From Acetobacteraceae bacterium (GTDB lineage Bacteria > Pseudomonadota > Alphaproteobacteria > Acetobacterales > Acetobacteraceae), in NCBI GenBank assembly GCA_030041255.1, contig JASHOF010000060.1, forward strand, positions 1-54,582: DNA of 54,582 nt, given 5' to 3'. Positions 34,462 to 43,937 of this stretch are shown piece after piece. The translations under genes and the position numbers were made by a program. A model generated the notes under the pieces. The model had not been told where the DNA came from, ran no database searches, and saw only the letters and a program-made list of their open reading frames with translations. Position 1 is the first letter of the stretch. Every line of letters starts with the position of its first letter.

Positions 34462-34896
34462 ATGATCTCCGTCAGGCCAATGGCCGCCACGGACCTCGCC
34501 GCCGTGCGCCACCTTCTGTCCGAACTCGGCTACGAAGCCTCTGCGGAGGAAGTCGCGCGGCGTTATCGGGCCGTAACAGGCGAAGAGCGCCATGCCGCCA
34601 TGGTCGCCGAGCGGGACGGGCGGGTGCTGGCATTCCTCCACGTGTTCGCCCGACCCGCCTTCGAGAAGCCGCCGGAGGCCGTCGTGCAGGCATTGGTCGT
34701 GGATTCGGCATCCCGCGGAGAGGGCATTGGCAAAGCCCTCATGGCCGCAGCCGAAGCCTGGGCGCTTCAGCGCGGCTTCGTGTCCATGGCATTGAGTTCG
34801 GCTGCCTCACGCAGCGAAGCACACGCATTCTACGGCGCCCTCGGCTATGAACGGACAGCGACTTCCTACCTGATGCGCAAGCACCTGCGGTTCTGA
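34462..34896 (+). CDS. GNAT family N-acetyltransferase
   Basis: 144 residues. The acetyl-CoA loop is VVDSASRGEGIGKALMAAAE (R-x-x-G-x-G), and the C-terminal AHAFYGALGYERTATSYLMRK is typical of GNAT folds. The ATG follows CCGGAGCA, 14 bp after the GMC stop, so the gene is probably in that operon. The substrate is unknown. Confidence 0.87.
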   Translation: MISVRPMAATDLAAVRHLLSELGYEASAEEVARRYRAVTGEERHAAMVAERDGRVLAFLHVFARPAFEKPPEAVVQALVVDSASRGEGIGKALMAAAEAWALQRGFVSMALSSAASRSEAHAFYGALGYERTATSYLMRKHLRF

Positions 34897-34920
34897 TCCC
34901 GCAACCCGGCACCCCTCCCC

Positions 34921-36153
34921 TCACGCCGCCGGAACAGCCTCCCAGTAGTGGTGCGCATAGCGCTGGCGGCACGCCTGCTTCAGTGCCGCCTCGTCGATCC
35001 TTCCTTCCCGCCCGGGCGCCAGCGCTGAGAGGTCCATCGGCGGCTTCCCGTCCACGATCCAGGCGGCGAGCGCTTCGCCGATCGCCGGCGCAATGGAGAG
35101 GCCGCCGACACAGCAGCCGCCCGCCACGTAGAGGCCCCGAACCGACGGAACGGGTCCAACGGTATGCTCGCCGTCGGCGGTCATGGTCGGCAGGCCGCCA
35201 CGGTGCACCTTGAGCGGAATCTCCTGCGGCACGCGCTGGAAAATCGGAAGCTGCTCCCGCACGCTGTCGGCCAGCCGGCGCAACACCGAAAAGTCGAGCC
35301 GAAGTTCTGCGACATCGAAACCTGCCGGCAACGCTGCCGGATCGAATTGCAGCGGGTCGGGCTCGTACCCGCCCAGCATCAGCCCGCCCTCATCCGGCCG
35401 CACATAGACATTCGCATCGATGATCCGGGTGATCGGCTGGCTGTTGTCCACCCCCGGAATCGGCTCAGTGATCAGAAGCTGATGCCGCGTCGGCACCATC
35501 GGCACCCGGGCACCCGAAAGCGCCGCCACCGCGCGCAGCCAGGCGCCGGCCGCATCGACAACGACCTCGCAGCCGATCGTTCCGTGCTCGGTCTCCACGC
35601 CCGCAACGTGTCCGCCTTTCACGACGATGCCGCTGACCAGCGTATGCGCCAGCAGCCTCGCGCCGAGCTTTTCCGCCGCCCGCGCGTAGCCGTTCGGAAT
35701 TTGCGAGGGTTCCAGGAAGAGATCGGTCGGAGAGAATCCGACCGCCAGAATGCCCCTCACCTCGAGGAAGGGATTCTTCGCCCGCGCTTCGTCGGGCGAG
35801 ATCATTTCGAAGCCCGTCCCCAGGCGGCGCCCGCGCGCAACTTCCGATTCGAGCTGCGCGACATGCTCCGGAAGGCGGGCGATCTTCAGCGCGCCCGGCT
35901 GGTGAAAGACGACCTCCTCGCCGGTTTCAGCCGAAAAGGTCTCGATCTTGCGCACCGCGCGCCTGGCAAGCGCGGTCATCAGATCCGTCCCGCGCGCCTG
36001 AGAGGTGAGACCCGCAGCGCGCGGCGAGGTCTGCGAGCCAAGGCCATGCTTGTCGAGCAGCGCGACCTGCCGTCCCGCCCGGGCGAGGTGATACGCAACG
36101 CTCGCCCCGAGCGCACCGGATCCGATGACCACGCACTCCGCCGCATCGATCAT
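34921..36153 (-). CDS. FAD-dependent oxidoreductase, DAO family (sarcosine/dimethylglycine/D-amino acid type)
   Basis: 410 residues. The Rossmann motif is CVVIGSGALGASVAYHLARAG. The VRPDEGGLMLGGYEPDPLQF segment and GLYVAGGCCVGGLSIAPAIGEALAAWIVDG near the C-terminus are typical of DAO/sarcosine-oxidase-like enzymes. It oxidises a secondary amine or amino acid. It lies 45 bp after the ABC transporter genes on the same strand, so it probably acts on the imported compound. Substrate unknown; peptide or amino-acid derivatives are plausible. Confidence 0.85.
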   Translation of the reverse strand: MIDAAECVVIGSGALGASVAYHLARAGRQVALLDKHGLGSQTSPRAAGLTSQARGTDLMTALARRAVRKIETFSAETGEEVVFHQPGALKIARLPEHVAQLESEVARGRRLGTGFEMISPDEARAKNPFLEVRGILAVGFSPTDLFLEPSQIPNGYARAAEKLGARLLAHTLVSGIVVKGGHVAGVETEHGTIGCEVVVDAAGAWLRAVAALSGARVPMVPTRHQLLITEPIPGVDNSQPITRIIDANVYVRPDEGGLMLGGYEPDPLQFDPAALPAGFDVAELRLDFSVLRRLADSVREQLPIFQRVPQEIPLKVHRGGLPTMTADGEHTVGPVPSVRGLYVAGGCCVGGLSIAPAIGEALAAWIVDGKPPMDLSALAPGREGRIDEAALKQACRQRYAHHYWEAVPAA

Positions 36154-36198
36154 TCTTTTTCCCTCTCTAACCCGCCCGCGCCGATCGGCCCGCCGTCG

Positions 36199-38262
36199 TT
36201 ACGAGCCACCGGCCCGGGGCGGGCCGGCAAGCTGCGCTTCCCTGAGTTCGGCCGGCTGGATATGACAGCGATAAAGATGGTCCGCGCCGTCCTCCTGCCA
36301 TGGCGGTTCCTCATTCCGGCACAGGCTGCCGAGCATACGCGGGCAGCGCGTATGGAACCTACAGCCGGTCGGCGGATTCGACGGGCTCGGTATGTCACCC
36401 TGAAGACGAATCCGCCCCTTGCTTTCCGCCCGGTTGAAGTCCGGCACCGCCGACAGCAGCGCCTCCGTGTAGGGATGATGCGGCGGCCGGAAGGTGACAT
36501 CGGCCGGCCCCATCTCGATGATCTGCCCGAGATACATCACCGCGATCCTATCGGCGAGATATCGGACCACACCAAGGTCATGGGAGATGAACACGTACGC
36601 AACCTGCCGAGTCTCCTGAAGTTCCACCAGCAGATTGAGAATCGCCGCCTGCACGGAAACGTCCAGCGCCGAGGTCGGTTCATCGCAGACCACCAGTCGC
36701 GGTGCGCCGGCAAACGCCCGCGCCAGCGCCACCCGCTGCTTGAGCCCGCCCGACAGCGCCGCCGGGCGAAGCTCGAGATGCCGCGGCGCAAGCCGCACGG
36801 CAGCGGCGAGTTCCCGCACGCGAGCCTCGATCTCGGAGGTCGATTTCCGGCCCGAGAGCAGCCTCACCGAGCGCGAAAGAATCCCCTTCACGGTATGGCT
36901 CGGATTGGGCGCATTGTCCGGGTTCTGGAACACCATCTGCAGGCGCCGGCGCAGATGGGCGTCGCGCTGCTCGGCCCGGCCGCTCAGCTCCGACCCGTCG
37001 AACGCAATCCGCCCGGCCCACTGACCGACCAGGCCGACGACGCATTTCGCAAGCGTGGTCTTTCCGCTTCCGGATTCTCCAACGATGCCGACGACCTCCC
37101 CGCGCCCGACCGCCAGTGACGCATCCTTGACCGCCGTGAGCTTCACGCCCCGCGCATCGTAGATCTTGGTCAGGTGCTGCAAACTCAGCACCTCCGCCTG
37201 CGCTACCGTGCCGGCCGCGGCCGCACCCTCGGCCCCTGGCGCCGCCGGTCGGGCCAGCTCCTCGTGATAGAAGCACCGGCTGGCCCGCTCGCGCCCGGCC
37301 GCCAGCAGAGTTGGCGCCTCGACCCGGCAACGCTCGCGCACGATCGCGCAGCGCGGCGCAAAAACACAGCCGGCTATCGTTTCGCCCGCCGCCGGCAGCG
37401 TCCCCGGAATCGGCTCCAGCCGGTGCCGCCGCTTGTGCATATCCAGCCGCGGAACGCAGCGCATCAGGCCGAACGTGTACGGATGCCGCGGAGCCTGGAA
37501 CAAGTCCGCCGCTGGCCCCTCCTCCACCAGGTGCCCGGCATAGAGCACGCCGACCCTCTCGCACAGGCGGCTGACGATGCCGAGATTGTGGCTGATGAAA
37601 AGGATGCTGGCGCCGAACTTTCGCCGCAGCCGCTCGACAAGGTCGAGCACCTCGGCTTCCACGGTGGCGTCGAGCCCGGTCGTCGGTTCATCGAGCACCA
37701 GGAGATCGGGGTCCGTCGCCAGCGCCATCGCGAACATGATTCGCTGTTGCTGCCCGCCCGAAAGCTCGTGCGGGTAGCGATCCATGATCCGGAGCGGATC
37801 CGCGATCTGCACCGTCGCCAGCATCGCCTGCGCCGCGTCCCGCGCTTCCGCTCGACCCATGCTGCGATGACGGCGATAGACTTCCGCCACCTGCCTGCCC
37901 ACCGTGAGCGACGGGTTGAGCGCCGTGCCAGGGTCCTGGTACACCATCGCCATCCGGTTGCCGCGCAGCTCTTCGAGATGCGCGGCCTTCGCCCTGAGCA
38001 GATCCTGGCCCTGGAACAGGATCCGTCCCGTCGTGATCCGGGCGTTCGGCGGCAGGTACCGCATCACCGCCATCGCGACCGTGGACTTCCCGCATCCCGA
38101 CTCGCCGACCAGCCCGTACGCTTCTCCCTGCCCGATACGAAGCGAAAGGCTGCTGATCACCACCGACCATTGGCGGCGACGATGATAGCCGACCGTCAGC
38201 TCCTCGATGTCGAGGGTACGCACCGATGGCTCCGCCCGGCGTGCCATCGCCGGGCGGCTCAT
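36199..38262 (-). CDS. Dipeptide/oligopeptide-type ABC transporter, fused ATP-binding protein (two ATPase domains)
   Basis: 687 residues, a DppD-DppF-type fusion. Domain 1 (about 15-330): Walker A GLVGESGCGKST, signature LSGGQQQRI, Walker B LLVLDEPTTGLD. Domain 2 (about 350-600): GIVGESGSGKTT, LSGGLKQRV, LVVCDEPTSALD. Each is followed by the oligopeptide-transport C-terminal Cys motif (AGCVFAPRCA and CRFHTRCPRML). The open frame extends to 39081, but ATG 38262 overlaps the permease stop (ATGA) and is the true start. It powers import through the two permeases. Confidence 0.93.
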   Translation of the reverse strand: MSRPAMARRAEPSVRTLDIEELTVGYHRRRQWSVVISSLSLRIGQGEAYGLVGESGCGKSTVAMAVMRYLPPNARITTGRILFQGQDLLRAKAAHLEELRGNRMAMVYQDPGTALNPSLTVGRQVAEVYRRHRSMGRAEARDAAQAMLATVQIADPLRIMDRYPHELSGGQQQRIMFAMALATDPDLLVLDEPTTGLDATVEAEVLDLVERLRRKFGASILFISHNLGIVSRLCERVGVLYAGHLVEEGPAADLFQAPRHPYTFGLMRCVPRLDMHKRRHRLEPIPGTLPAAGETIAGCVFAPRCAIVRERCRVEAPTLLAAGRERASRCFYHEELARPAAPGAEGAAAAGTVAQAEVLSLQHLTKIYDARGVKLTAVKDASLAVGRGEVVGIVGESGSGKTTLAKCVVGLVGQWAGRIAFDGSELSGRAEQRDAHLRRRLQMVFQNPDNAPNPSHTVKGILSRSVRLLSGRKSTSEIEARVRELAAAVRLAPRHLELRPAALSGGLKQRVALARAFAGAPRLVVCDEPTSALDVSVQAAILNLLVELQETRQVAYVFISHDLGVVRYLADRIAVMYLGQIIEMGPADVTFRPPHHPYTEALLSAVPDFNRAESKGRIRLQGDIPSPSNPPTGCRFHTRCPRMLGSLCRNEEPPWQEDGADHLYRCHIQPAELREAQLAGPPRAGGS

Positions 38263-39167
38263 TCCTGCAACACCTGGTGAAGCCCGTCGGCGGCAAGGTT
38301 GATGCCGATGATGAGCGTCGCAAGAGCCGCCGCGGGAAACAGCGAGATCCACGGCGCGGTCTCGAGATTGGCGCGGCCCAGGCTGATCGAGAGACCCCAG
38401 TCGGGAGACGGCTGCTGCACCCCCAGTGAAAGAAAGGCGAGCGTGGCCGAGGTGAAAACGGCATAGCCGAAACGAATCGTTGCTTCCACCGCCAGCGGCG
38501 CGGTGATGTTCGGCAGGATCTCTGCCGCCATGATGGCAACGCTCGAGCTGCCGAGCAGCCGCGCGGCGGCGACATATTCGCGCTCGCGCTCGGCCAGCAC
38601 CGCCGAACGCACGGTCCTGGCGACGATCGGCGTGAAGACGAAACCGATGACGAGAATGACATTCACGACCGACGGTCCGAGCACCGCCAGGACCAGGACC
38701 GCGATGACGATCAGCGGAAACGCCAGCAGCGCATCGACAACGCGCATCAGGATATCGTCGACCAGCCCCCGGTAATAGCCGCCGACCAGCCCGACCACGA
38801 TTCCTCCGATCAGGCCGAGCGCGGTCGCCGCCGGCGCAACCGTCAGCACCGATGCCGCTCCGGCCAGCGTGCGCGAGAAAACATCGCGGCCGAGATCGTC
38901 GGTTCCGAACCAGTGCGCCGCCGACGGCGGGGCAAGCGTCGCCGTCGGGTTCAGTGCCTGCGGATCCTGCGGAACGATCGCCCGCCAGAACACCGCATCC
39001 ACCACCCAGAACGCCACGATCGCGGCGCCGATCAGGAAAGTCCTGCTTCGCAGCAGCGCCATCGACTGCCTGCCGAGCCACGACCGCGCGCCCCGCACCG
39101 CGCCGAAGCCCTCGTCCGGCGTTCCGTTGCCCGCTGCCGCGACCTCCGGGGAGCCCATCCCCGTCAT
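38259..39167 (-). CDS. ABC transporter permease, DppC family
   Basis: 302 residues with six membrane segments and an N-terminal extension, as in DppC/OppC. GTDDLGRDVFSRTLAGA and the EAA-loop equivalent AAARLLGSSSVAIMAAEILPN are typical. It pairs with the DppB-like protein, from which it is separated by 32 bp, and overlaps the ATPase start by 4 bp. The substrate is likely a dipeptide or similar short peptide-like compound. Confidence 0.92.
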   Translation of the reverse strand: MTGMGSPEVAAAGNGTPDEGFGAVRGARSWLGRQSMALLRSRTFLIGAAIVAFWVVDAVFWRAIVPQDPQALNPTATLAPPSAAHWFGTDDLGRDVFSRTLAGAASVLTVAPAATALGLIGGIVVGLVGGYYRGLVDDILMRVVDALLAFPLIVIAVLVLAVLGPSVVNVILVIGFVFTPIVARTVRSAVLAEREREYVAAARLLGSSSVAIMAAEILPNITAPLAVEATIRFGYAVFTSATLAFLSLGVQQPSPDWGLSISLGRANLETAPWISLFPAAALATLIIGINLAADGLHQVLQE

Positions 39168-39199
39168 CCCGAACCGGCCCGCGCCGCGCCGCGCCGCAT

Positions 39200-40144
39200 T
39201 CAGGCCGAGAGCCTGATGCGCGGATTGAGCAAGGTATAAACGATGTCCGAGATCAGCATCAGGAGCATGTACAATATCGCAATCAGCAGCACCGCCGACT
39301 GCAGGACGGGAAGGTCATGGCCGATCGCGGAATCGAAGACCAGCTTGCCGATTCCCGGATAGCTGAAAATGGTTTCCGTAACCACGAGCCCGCCGACCAG
39401 GTAGCCCGTCTGCACGCCGATCACGGTAATCGTCGGCAAGAGCGAGTTCCGAAGCACGTGGCTCCAGATCACCACCCGTCGGGGCAGGCCCTTGAGAATC
39501 GCGGTCCGCGTGTAATGGGCATGCAGCGCCTCGACGGTGCCGGCGCGCGCCATCCGTGAGATGTAGCCGAACAGCACGAACATCAACGGGATCGACGGCA
39601 GCAGAAGCTGCCGGAACCAGTCGATCGGATCGGCCCCCGGAACGTGCGAGGAAACCGGCAGCCATCCGAGCACGACCGCGAAAATGACGAGCACGGCAAT
39701 GCCGCTCGCGAACTCCGGCAGCGCGATCAGGGAAAGGCCCACGACCGCCGTCGAACGGTCGAACCATCCCCCCTCCTTGAGCGCCGCCAGCACGCCGATC
39801 GCGATCGAGAACGGCGCGATCAGGGCCAGGGCGAATCCCCCGAGGATCAGCGAATTCAAAAGCCGCCGCGTCACCAGCGGCAGCACCGGTTCGTCCATCA
39901 GGTAGGATTTTCCCCACCGGCCGCTCACGAAGCCACCGGCCCAGTTCCAGTAGCGGACCAGGAGCGGCCGATCGACGCCCAGGTTGTGGTCCAGTGCCTC
40001 GACCTGCCGCTCCGACGCGTAGGGTCCGAGAATCGCGCGCCCGACATCGCCCGGCATCACCTGCGCGATCGCGAACAGGATCACCGAGACAAGGAACAGC
40101 GTGATCAGCGCCAGCCCGAGCCTTTTCAGCACGAAGCGCCGCAC
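39200..40144 (-). CDS. ABC transporter permease, DppB family
   Basis: 314 residues starting MRRFVLKRLGLALITLFLVS. The segment HTRTAILKGLPRRVVIWSHVLRN-like (39480-39530) is the EAA loop of DppB/OppB permeases, with VIGVQTGYLVGGLVVTETIF following. It is in a five-gene minus-strand operon downstream of the binding protein (41 bp gap). Confidence 0.92.
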   Translation of the reverse strand: MRRFVLKRLGLALITLFLVSVILFAIAQVMPGDVGRAILGPYASERQVEALDHNLGVDRPLLVRYWNWAGGFVSGRWGKSYLMDEPVLPLVTRRLLNSLILGGFALALIAPFSIAIGVLAALKEGGWFDRSTAVVGLSLIALPEFASGIAVLVIFAVVLGWLPVSSHVPGADPIDWFRQLLLPSIPLMFVLFGYISRMARAGTVEALHAHYTRTAILKGLPRRVVIWSHVLRNSLLPTITVIGVQTGYLVGGLVVTETIFSYPGIGKLVFDSAIGHDLPVLQSAVLLIAILYMLLMLISDIVYTLLNPRIRLSA

Positions 40145-40185
40145 GCCGGGCCTTCCCTCTCACCCGCGCCCGGCGCAACCCCGGT

Positions 40186-41814
40186 CTAGCTGAGCCAGAC
40201 CCCCCCGAGATCGACGAAGTTGTCAGGCGCCGCGGCCAGGCCCTGCACGCGCTTGCTGGTCGCCCGGCGCGCCTTGATCCAGTAACCGATCGCCACCGGA
40301 ACCTCTTCGTTCTGGATGCGTGCCAATGCCAGCGCCAGCCGTTGCCGCTTCTGGTGGTCGAGTTCGCCGTTGTACTCGGTGAACAGCTTGTCGAAGTCAG
40401 GGTCGCACCAGTGCGCCGAATCCCACGCGGCGTGGCATGGGAATTCGGGAATGATGGCTTGGCTTGCCGCTCCGCGCGCCGCCCAGTCGGTCATCCCGAA
40501 CGGAACCACGAGCCATGGCTGGTTCGCACCCGCACCGTAATACTGCGCAGTCGGCATGATATTGAGCGATACGTCGATCCCGGCCGGCTGGCAGTACGCC
40601 TTGATGGCAACCGCATACTGCGGCATCTCCAGCAGGTCCTCCGTCGTCAGCGTCACCTTGATGCCACCCGCGTGGCCGGCCGCAGCCAGGAGCGCCTTCG
40701 CCTTGGCGTAGTCCTGCTGCCGCTGCGGGAGCTCCTTGTTCGCCAGCTCGGAGTCGACATAGACCGGCGCGAAACTGTGGTCGTTGGCGACGATCGCCGC
40801 CCCGTTGAAGATGGATTTCACGATCGCCTCGCGATCGAGGCAAAGCGCCACTGCCTGGCGGACACGCTTGTCATTGAAAGGCGCCATATCCACCCGCATG
40901 TGCAGAGACCGGTAGTCGGCGGAAGGATGCTCGAGGATCGTGAGCTTGGGATTGTCGAGCAGCGCCTCCGCGCCCTTCAATGGCACCACGGGGTAGATGT
41001 CGATGGCTCCGGCCTGCATCGCGAGCACGGTCGAGGCTTCGTTGCCGAAATAGGTCACCTTGAGACCATCGGCATACGGCCGGCCGCTCTTCCAGTAGTG
41101 CGGATTGGCGACGTAGCTGGCCGACTGCTGGGGAACGTACTCCTTCAGGACGAAGGGCCCGGTCCCGATGCCGCCCTTCGTGAACGTGCCCATCTCGTAG
41201 TTCTTCGGCAGGATCGCAGACTGGTACGCGAAGCCGGAAACCAGATAGGGAAAATCGACGAACGGCGTGTCGAGGTGAAAGCGCACCTCGGTATCGCTCA
41301 CCTTCTCCACATTTCCGTACGAAAGAACCCCGTGATAGATCGAGCCCGCCGATGAGCCGACCTTCGGGTTGAGCAGCCGCTCGAACGTCGCCACGACGTC
41401 ATCCGCCGTGAACGGCGTTCCGTCATGCCAGCGCACACCCTGGCGGATCGTGAAGTTCCAGGTCTTCGGATCCGGGGCCGCATTCCAGGACGTCGCAAGG
41501 CGCGGATCGAGCGTCCAGTCCGCCCGCGGATAGCAGAGGTACTCGAGCGACGGCTGATACGTGAACACCTCGCCGGCATTGGATGCCGTCACCGGTTGCG
41601 GATCGGCGGACGGGATCTGCGAAGCGAGCCGGATCGTGCCACCGCGTTTGACCTGCGCCGGGTCAGGGCCGGTCCCGGCAGACGCCGCAGGCGCGCGCAG
41701 AAAGCCGAAACCGGCCATCGAGAGTCCGGCCACCGACGCCCGCCGCAGCAGGAGACGACGGCTGAGCCGGCCGGCACGCAACTCGTCGAACAGATGAAGG
41801 GCATAATCGTCCAC
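40186..41814 (-). CDS. ABC transporter substrate-binding protein, family 5 (dipeptide/oligopeptide)
   Basis: 542 residues, periplasmic, with a Tat-like signal (LSRRLLLRRASVAGLSMAG, cleavage after PAASA). The family 5 mark RQGVRWHDGTPFTADDVVATFERLL and GIGTGPFVLKEYV are present. The frame opens at 41952, but a GTG at 41814 follows CAGGGAGGAAATC at perfect spacing and gives the family's N-terminus, so it is used. It delivers substrate to the DppBC-like permeases; the ligand could be a dipeptide, opine or related compound. Confidence 0.9.
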   Translation of the reverse strand: MDDYALHLFDELRAGRLSRRLLLRRASVAGLSMAGFGFLRAPAASAGTGPDPAQVKRGGTIRLASQIPSADPQPVTASNAGEVFTYQPSLEYLCYPRADWTLDPRLATSWNAAPDPKTWNFTIRQGVRWHDGTPFTADDVVATFERLLNPKVGSSAGSIYHGVLSYGNVEKVSDTEVRFHLDTPFVDFPYLVSGFAYQSAILPKNYEMGTFTKGGIGTGPFVLKEYVPQQSASYVANPHYWKSGRPYADGLKVTYFGNEASTVLAMQAGAIDIYPVVPLKGAEALLDNPKLTILEHPSADYRSLHMRVDMAPFNDKRVRQAVALCLDREAIVKSIFNGAAIVANDHSFAPVYVDSELANKELPQRQQDYAKAKALLAAAGHAGGIKVTLTTEDLLEMPQYAVAIKAYCQPAGIDVSLNIMPTAQYYGAGANQPWLVVPFGMTDWAARGAASQAIIPEFPCHAAWDSAHWCDPDFDKLFTEYNGELDHQKRQRLALALARIQNEEVPVAIGYWIKARRATSKRVQGLAAAPDNFVDLGGVWLS

Positions 41815-41977
41815 GATTTCCTCCCTGCGGCCTGTTGCTGGAAAGCTCGCTCTTACCGGCCCGGCGTCGCCGCACCCTGACCATTCTGCTCGGGCCACGT
41901 CTGAGACGCGGCGACCGGCGCTCACATCATCTGCGCCGAGCGAAACGAACACCGCCCGCCAGGCGCAAGGTCATGAT

Positions 41978-42032
41978 CGACGTCGCCGTACCTAATCACC
42001 AACCGCCAGTATGGTCAATGGGGCGACGTCGC
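41978..42032. promoter_or_regulatory. Pair of CGACGTCG palindromes upstream of the ABC operon
   Basis: CGACGTCG occurs at 41978-41985 and again as GCGACGTCGC at 42023-42032, 46 bp apart, in the 250-bp leader of the binding-protein gene. On the minus strand a TTGACC lies between them. Possible operator sites; no regulator is adjacent and CG-rich palindromes arise by chance in such DNA. Confidence 0.3.
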
Positions 42033-42064
42033 TCGCGCGTGTCCGCGCATCAGATAGAGCCCTT

Positions 42065-43477
42065 TCACCGCACCTCGCCGTCCGCCTGCAACGGCGGCTC
42101 CGTCCACTCCGGCACGCTGCGATAAACCCACACCCAGTTGACGACGAACAGGAAGCTCGTGAACACGAAGACCCAGCGCAGCCCGAACAGCGCCGCTATC
42201 CCGCCACCCGTCAGCGGCCCGAGCGAATTGCCGAGGAATGTCGCCGAGGCCGTCATCCCGTAGATGGTGCCGCGCTCTGCGCGCGGCACCATCCGCCCGA
42301 CCAGCGCGTTCGCCGTCGGCAGCAGCCCGCCGACGAAGCATCCGACCCCGAAACGTTCGATCACGAACAACCAGTAACTCTGCACGAAGGCCTGCGGCAG
42401 GCTCGCCATCGCGCAACCGGCCAGGCAGATCAACAGCACGCGCCGGTATCCGATCACGTCGCTCCGCTTGCCGAGGAAGGGAGAGGCGATCACGTCCGCA
42501 AGCCCCGTAATCGAAAAAGCGATGCCGGCCAGCATCGCGAGCGTGCCGGTGTTGCCGATCAGCTCCTGCACGAACAGCGTCACCACCGGCTGCACGCTCG
42601 TCACACCGAACTGCGCCAGCAGCAGCACCAGGAACACCGGCCCGAGCGCCGGCGAGCGCGCCAGCATCTTCAGGCTCGTCAGCACCGAGCCGCGGCGCTC
42701 TCTCTTGCGCGGCGGCGTGAAGGTCTCGCGCACAAATCGTGCCACCAGGACCAGGACCACGAACGTGATCGCGGCCGTCGTGTAGAACGGCACCCGAAAG
42801 CTGCCGCTGGCATCCGCGATCGCACCGCCGACCACCGGCCCGATCAGGCTGCCGACGAGCTGCCCCGTGCTCAACCAGCCGAGCGCATAGCCAAGCCGCC
42901 GTTCCGGCACCTGGCTCGCCACCAGTGCGATCGCTGCCGCCGAGAAGCCGGCAAAAGCCCCCATCAGGCAGCGCGCGGCGAAGAACTGCCAGACATTGCG
43001 CGAGAGCCCCATCATCAGCGTGAACAACCCGATCGCGAAGCTCGAGCGGAGCAGCATCAGCTTGCGTCCCCTGAGATCGGCAAGCCGGCCCCAGAAAGGC
43101 GAAACGAAGGCAGCGACGAACGATGTCGTGCCCATCAGGATCCCCGACCAGAAATCGATCGCACTCGCGCTCTTCACCCCGAGGTCCGGCAGAAAGAGCG
43201 GCATGATCGGTGTCAGGATGCTGAAGGAGAACGTCATCACGAGCTGGATGCCCACCATCCACCACATCGTGGACAGCCAGCCCGGAGATCCGTCCTGATC
43301 CGCGGGGGAAATCCGTTGCGCGCCCGCCCCGGTGCCTTCCTCGCCTCCCGCCCCGGACGTTTGCCGCCCTCGACGGCGACCATGGGAGATGAAGAGGCCA
43401 CGGAAAATGAAGGGCAAGTGTCCCGATCCCGAGAGCTGCTCGCCCCGCCGTACTTCGGAATCGGGACGCTCGCCCAT
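42065..43477 (-). CDS. MFS transporter
   Basis: 470 residues from the outer ATG, with about 12 membrane helices. FWGRLADLRGRKLMLLRSS is the motif A loop, and the second-half loop is PFLGKRSDVIGYRRVLL. The N-terminal 70 residues up to TMWWMVGIQLVM are Arg/Gly-rich and may not be translated; ATG 43267 would begin right at helix 1. The start is therefore uncertain. Resembles DHA1-type multidrug exporters; the substrate is unknown. Confidence 0.82.
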   Translation of the reverse strand: MGERPDSEVRRGEQLSGSGHLPFIFRGLFISHGRRRGRQTSGAGGEEGTGAGAQRISPADQDGSPGWLSTMWWMVGIQLVMTFSFSILTPIMPLFLPDLGVKSASAIDFWSGILMGTTSFVAAFVSPFWGRLADLRGRKLMLLRSSFAIGLFTLMMGLSRNVWQFFAARCLMGAFAGFSAAAIALVASQVPERRLGYALGWLSTGQLVGSLIGPVVGGAIADASGSFRVPFYTTAAITFVVLVLVARFVRETFTPPRKRERRGSVLTSLKMLARSPALGPVFLVLLLAQFGVTSVQPVVTLFVQELIGNTGTLAMLAGIAFSITGLADVIASPFLGKRSDVIGYRRVLLICLAGCAMASLPQAFVQSYWLFVIERFGVGCFVGGLLPTANALVGRMVPRAERGTIYGMTASATFLGNSLGPLTGGGIAALFGLRWVFVFTSFLFVVNWVWVYRSVPEWTEPPLQADGEVR

Positions 43478-43593
43478 CCCGGACCATCGCTCCGCTTCTG
43501 CCCGCGTTCAGCTTTCGACCGATCGCGCGCCCTGTAAAGCCGCCGCCCGCACCCCTCCTGCCGTCATCGCCGGACGCGCGCTATTCCTCGCTC

Positions 43594-43935
43594 GTGCTCC
43601 TCTTCCTCTACGGCTCCCTCCGCGATCGCCGCACCCTCGCCCGCCGGGCCGGCGCCCCTGCGCTGCCGCGCCGCCTCCGCCCGGCGCGGCTGGCCGGTTT
43701 CTCCCGCAGGCCGGCGGCAGGCGGCCGCTTCACCACCCTCGTCCCCGCGCGCACGGCAACGGTCGAAGGCGTGCTGCTGCCGCTCGGCTTCCAGTCGCTG
43801 CGACGCCTCATCGCCTACGAAGGCAGAGCCTGGCATCTCACCAAGGTGCACCCGATCGGCCCGCGCGGCCGTGTCCTGGCACACGCCTTCATCGCGCCTC
43901 CGCGCTCCCGTCGCACCATCCACGAGAGAGGTTGA
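43594..43935 (+). CDS. Gamma-glutamylcyclotransferase-like (AIG2/GGCT) protein
   Basis: 113 residues from a GTG start. The LLFLYGSLRD motif and LRRLIAYEGRAWHLTKVHP, whose Glu75 fits the catalytic Glu of GGCT enzymes, support the call. These proteins release 5-oxoproline from gamma-glutamyl peptides or act as amidases. It sits 2 bp before the DSD1-type gene, so the pair is probably co-expressed. No clear ribosome site. Confidence 0.75.
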   Translation: MLLFLYGSLRDRRTLARRAGAPALPRRLRPARLAGFSRRPAAGGRFTTLVPARTATVEGVLLPLGFQSLRRLIAYEGRAWHLTKVHPIGPRGRVLAHAFIAPPRSRRTIHERG

Positions 43936-43937
43936 TC

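Noticed and set aside
36199-39081. 960-residue open frame on minus including the fused ATPase
   Set aside because: The extra N-terminus is a shadow of the permease gene; ATG 38262 overlaps its stop as expected.
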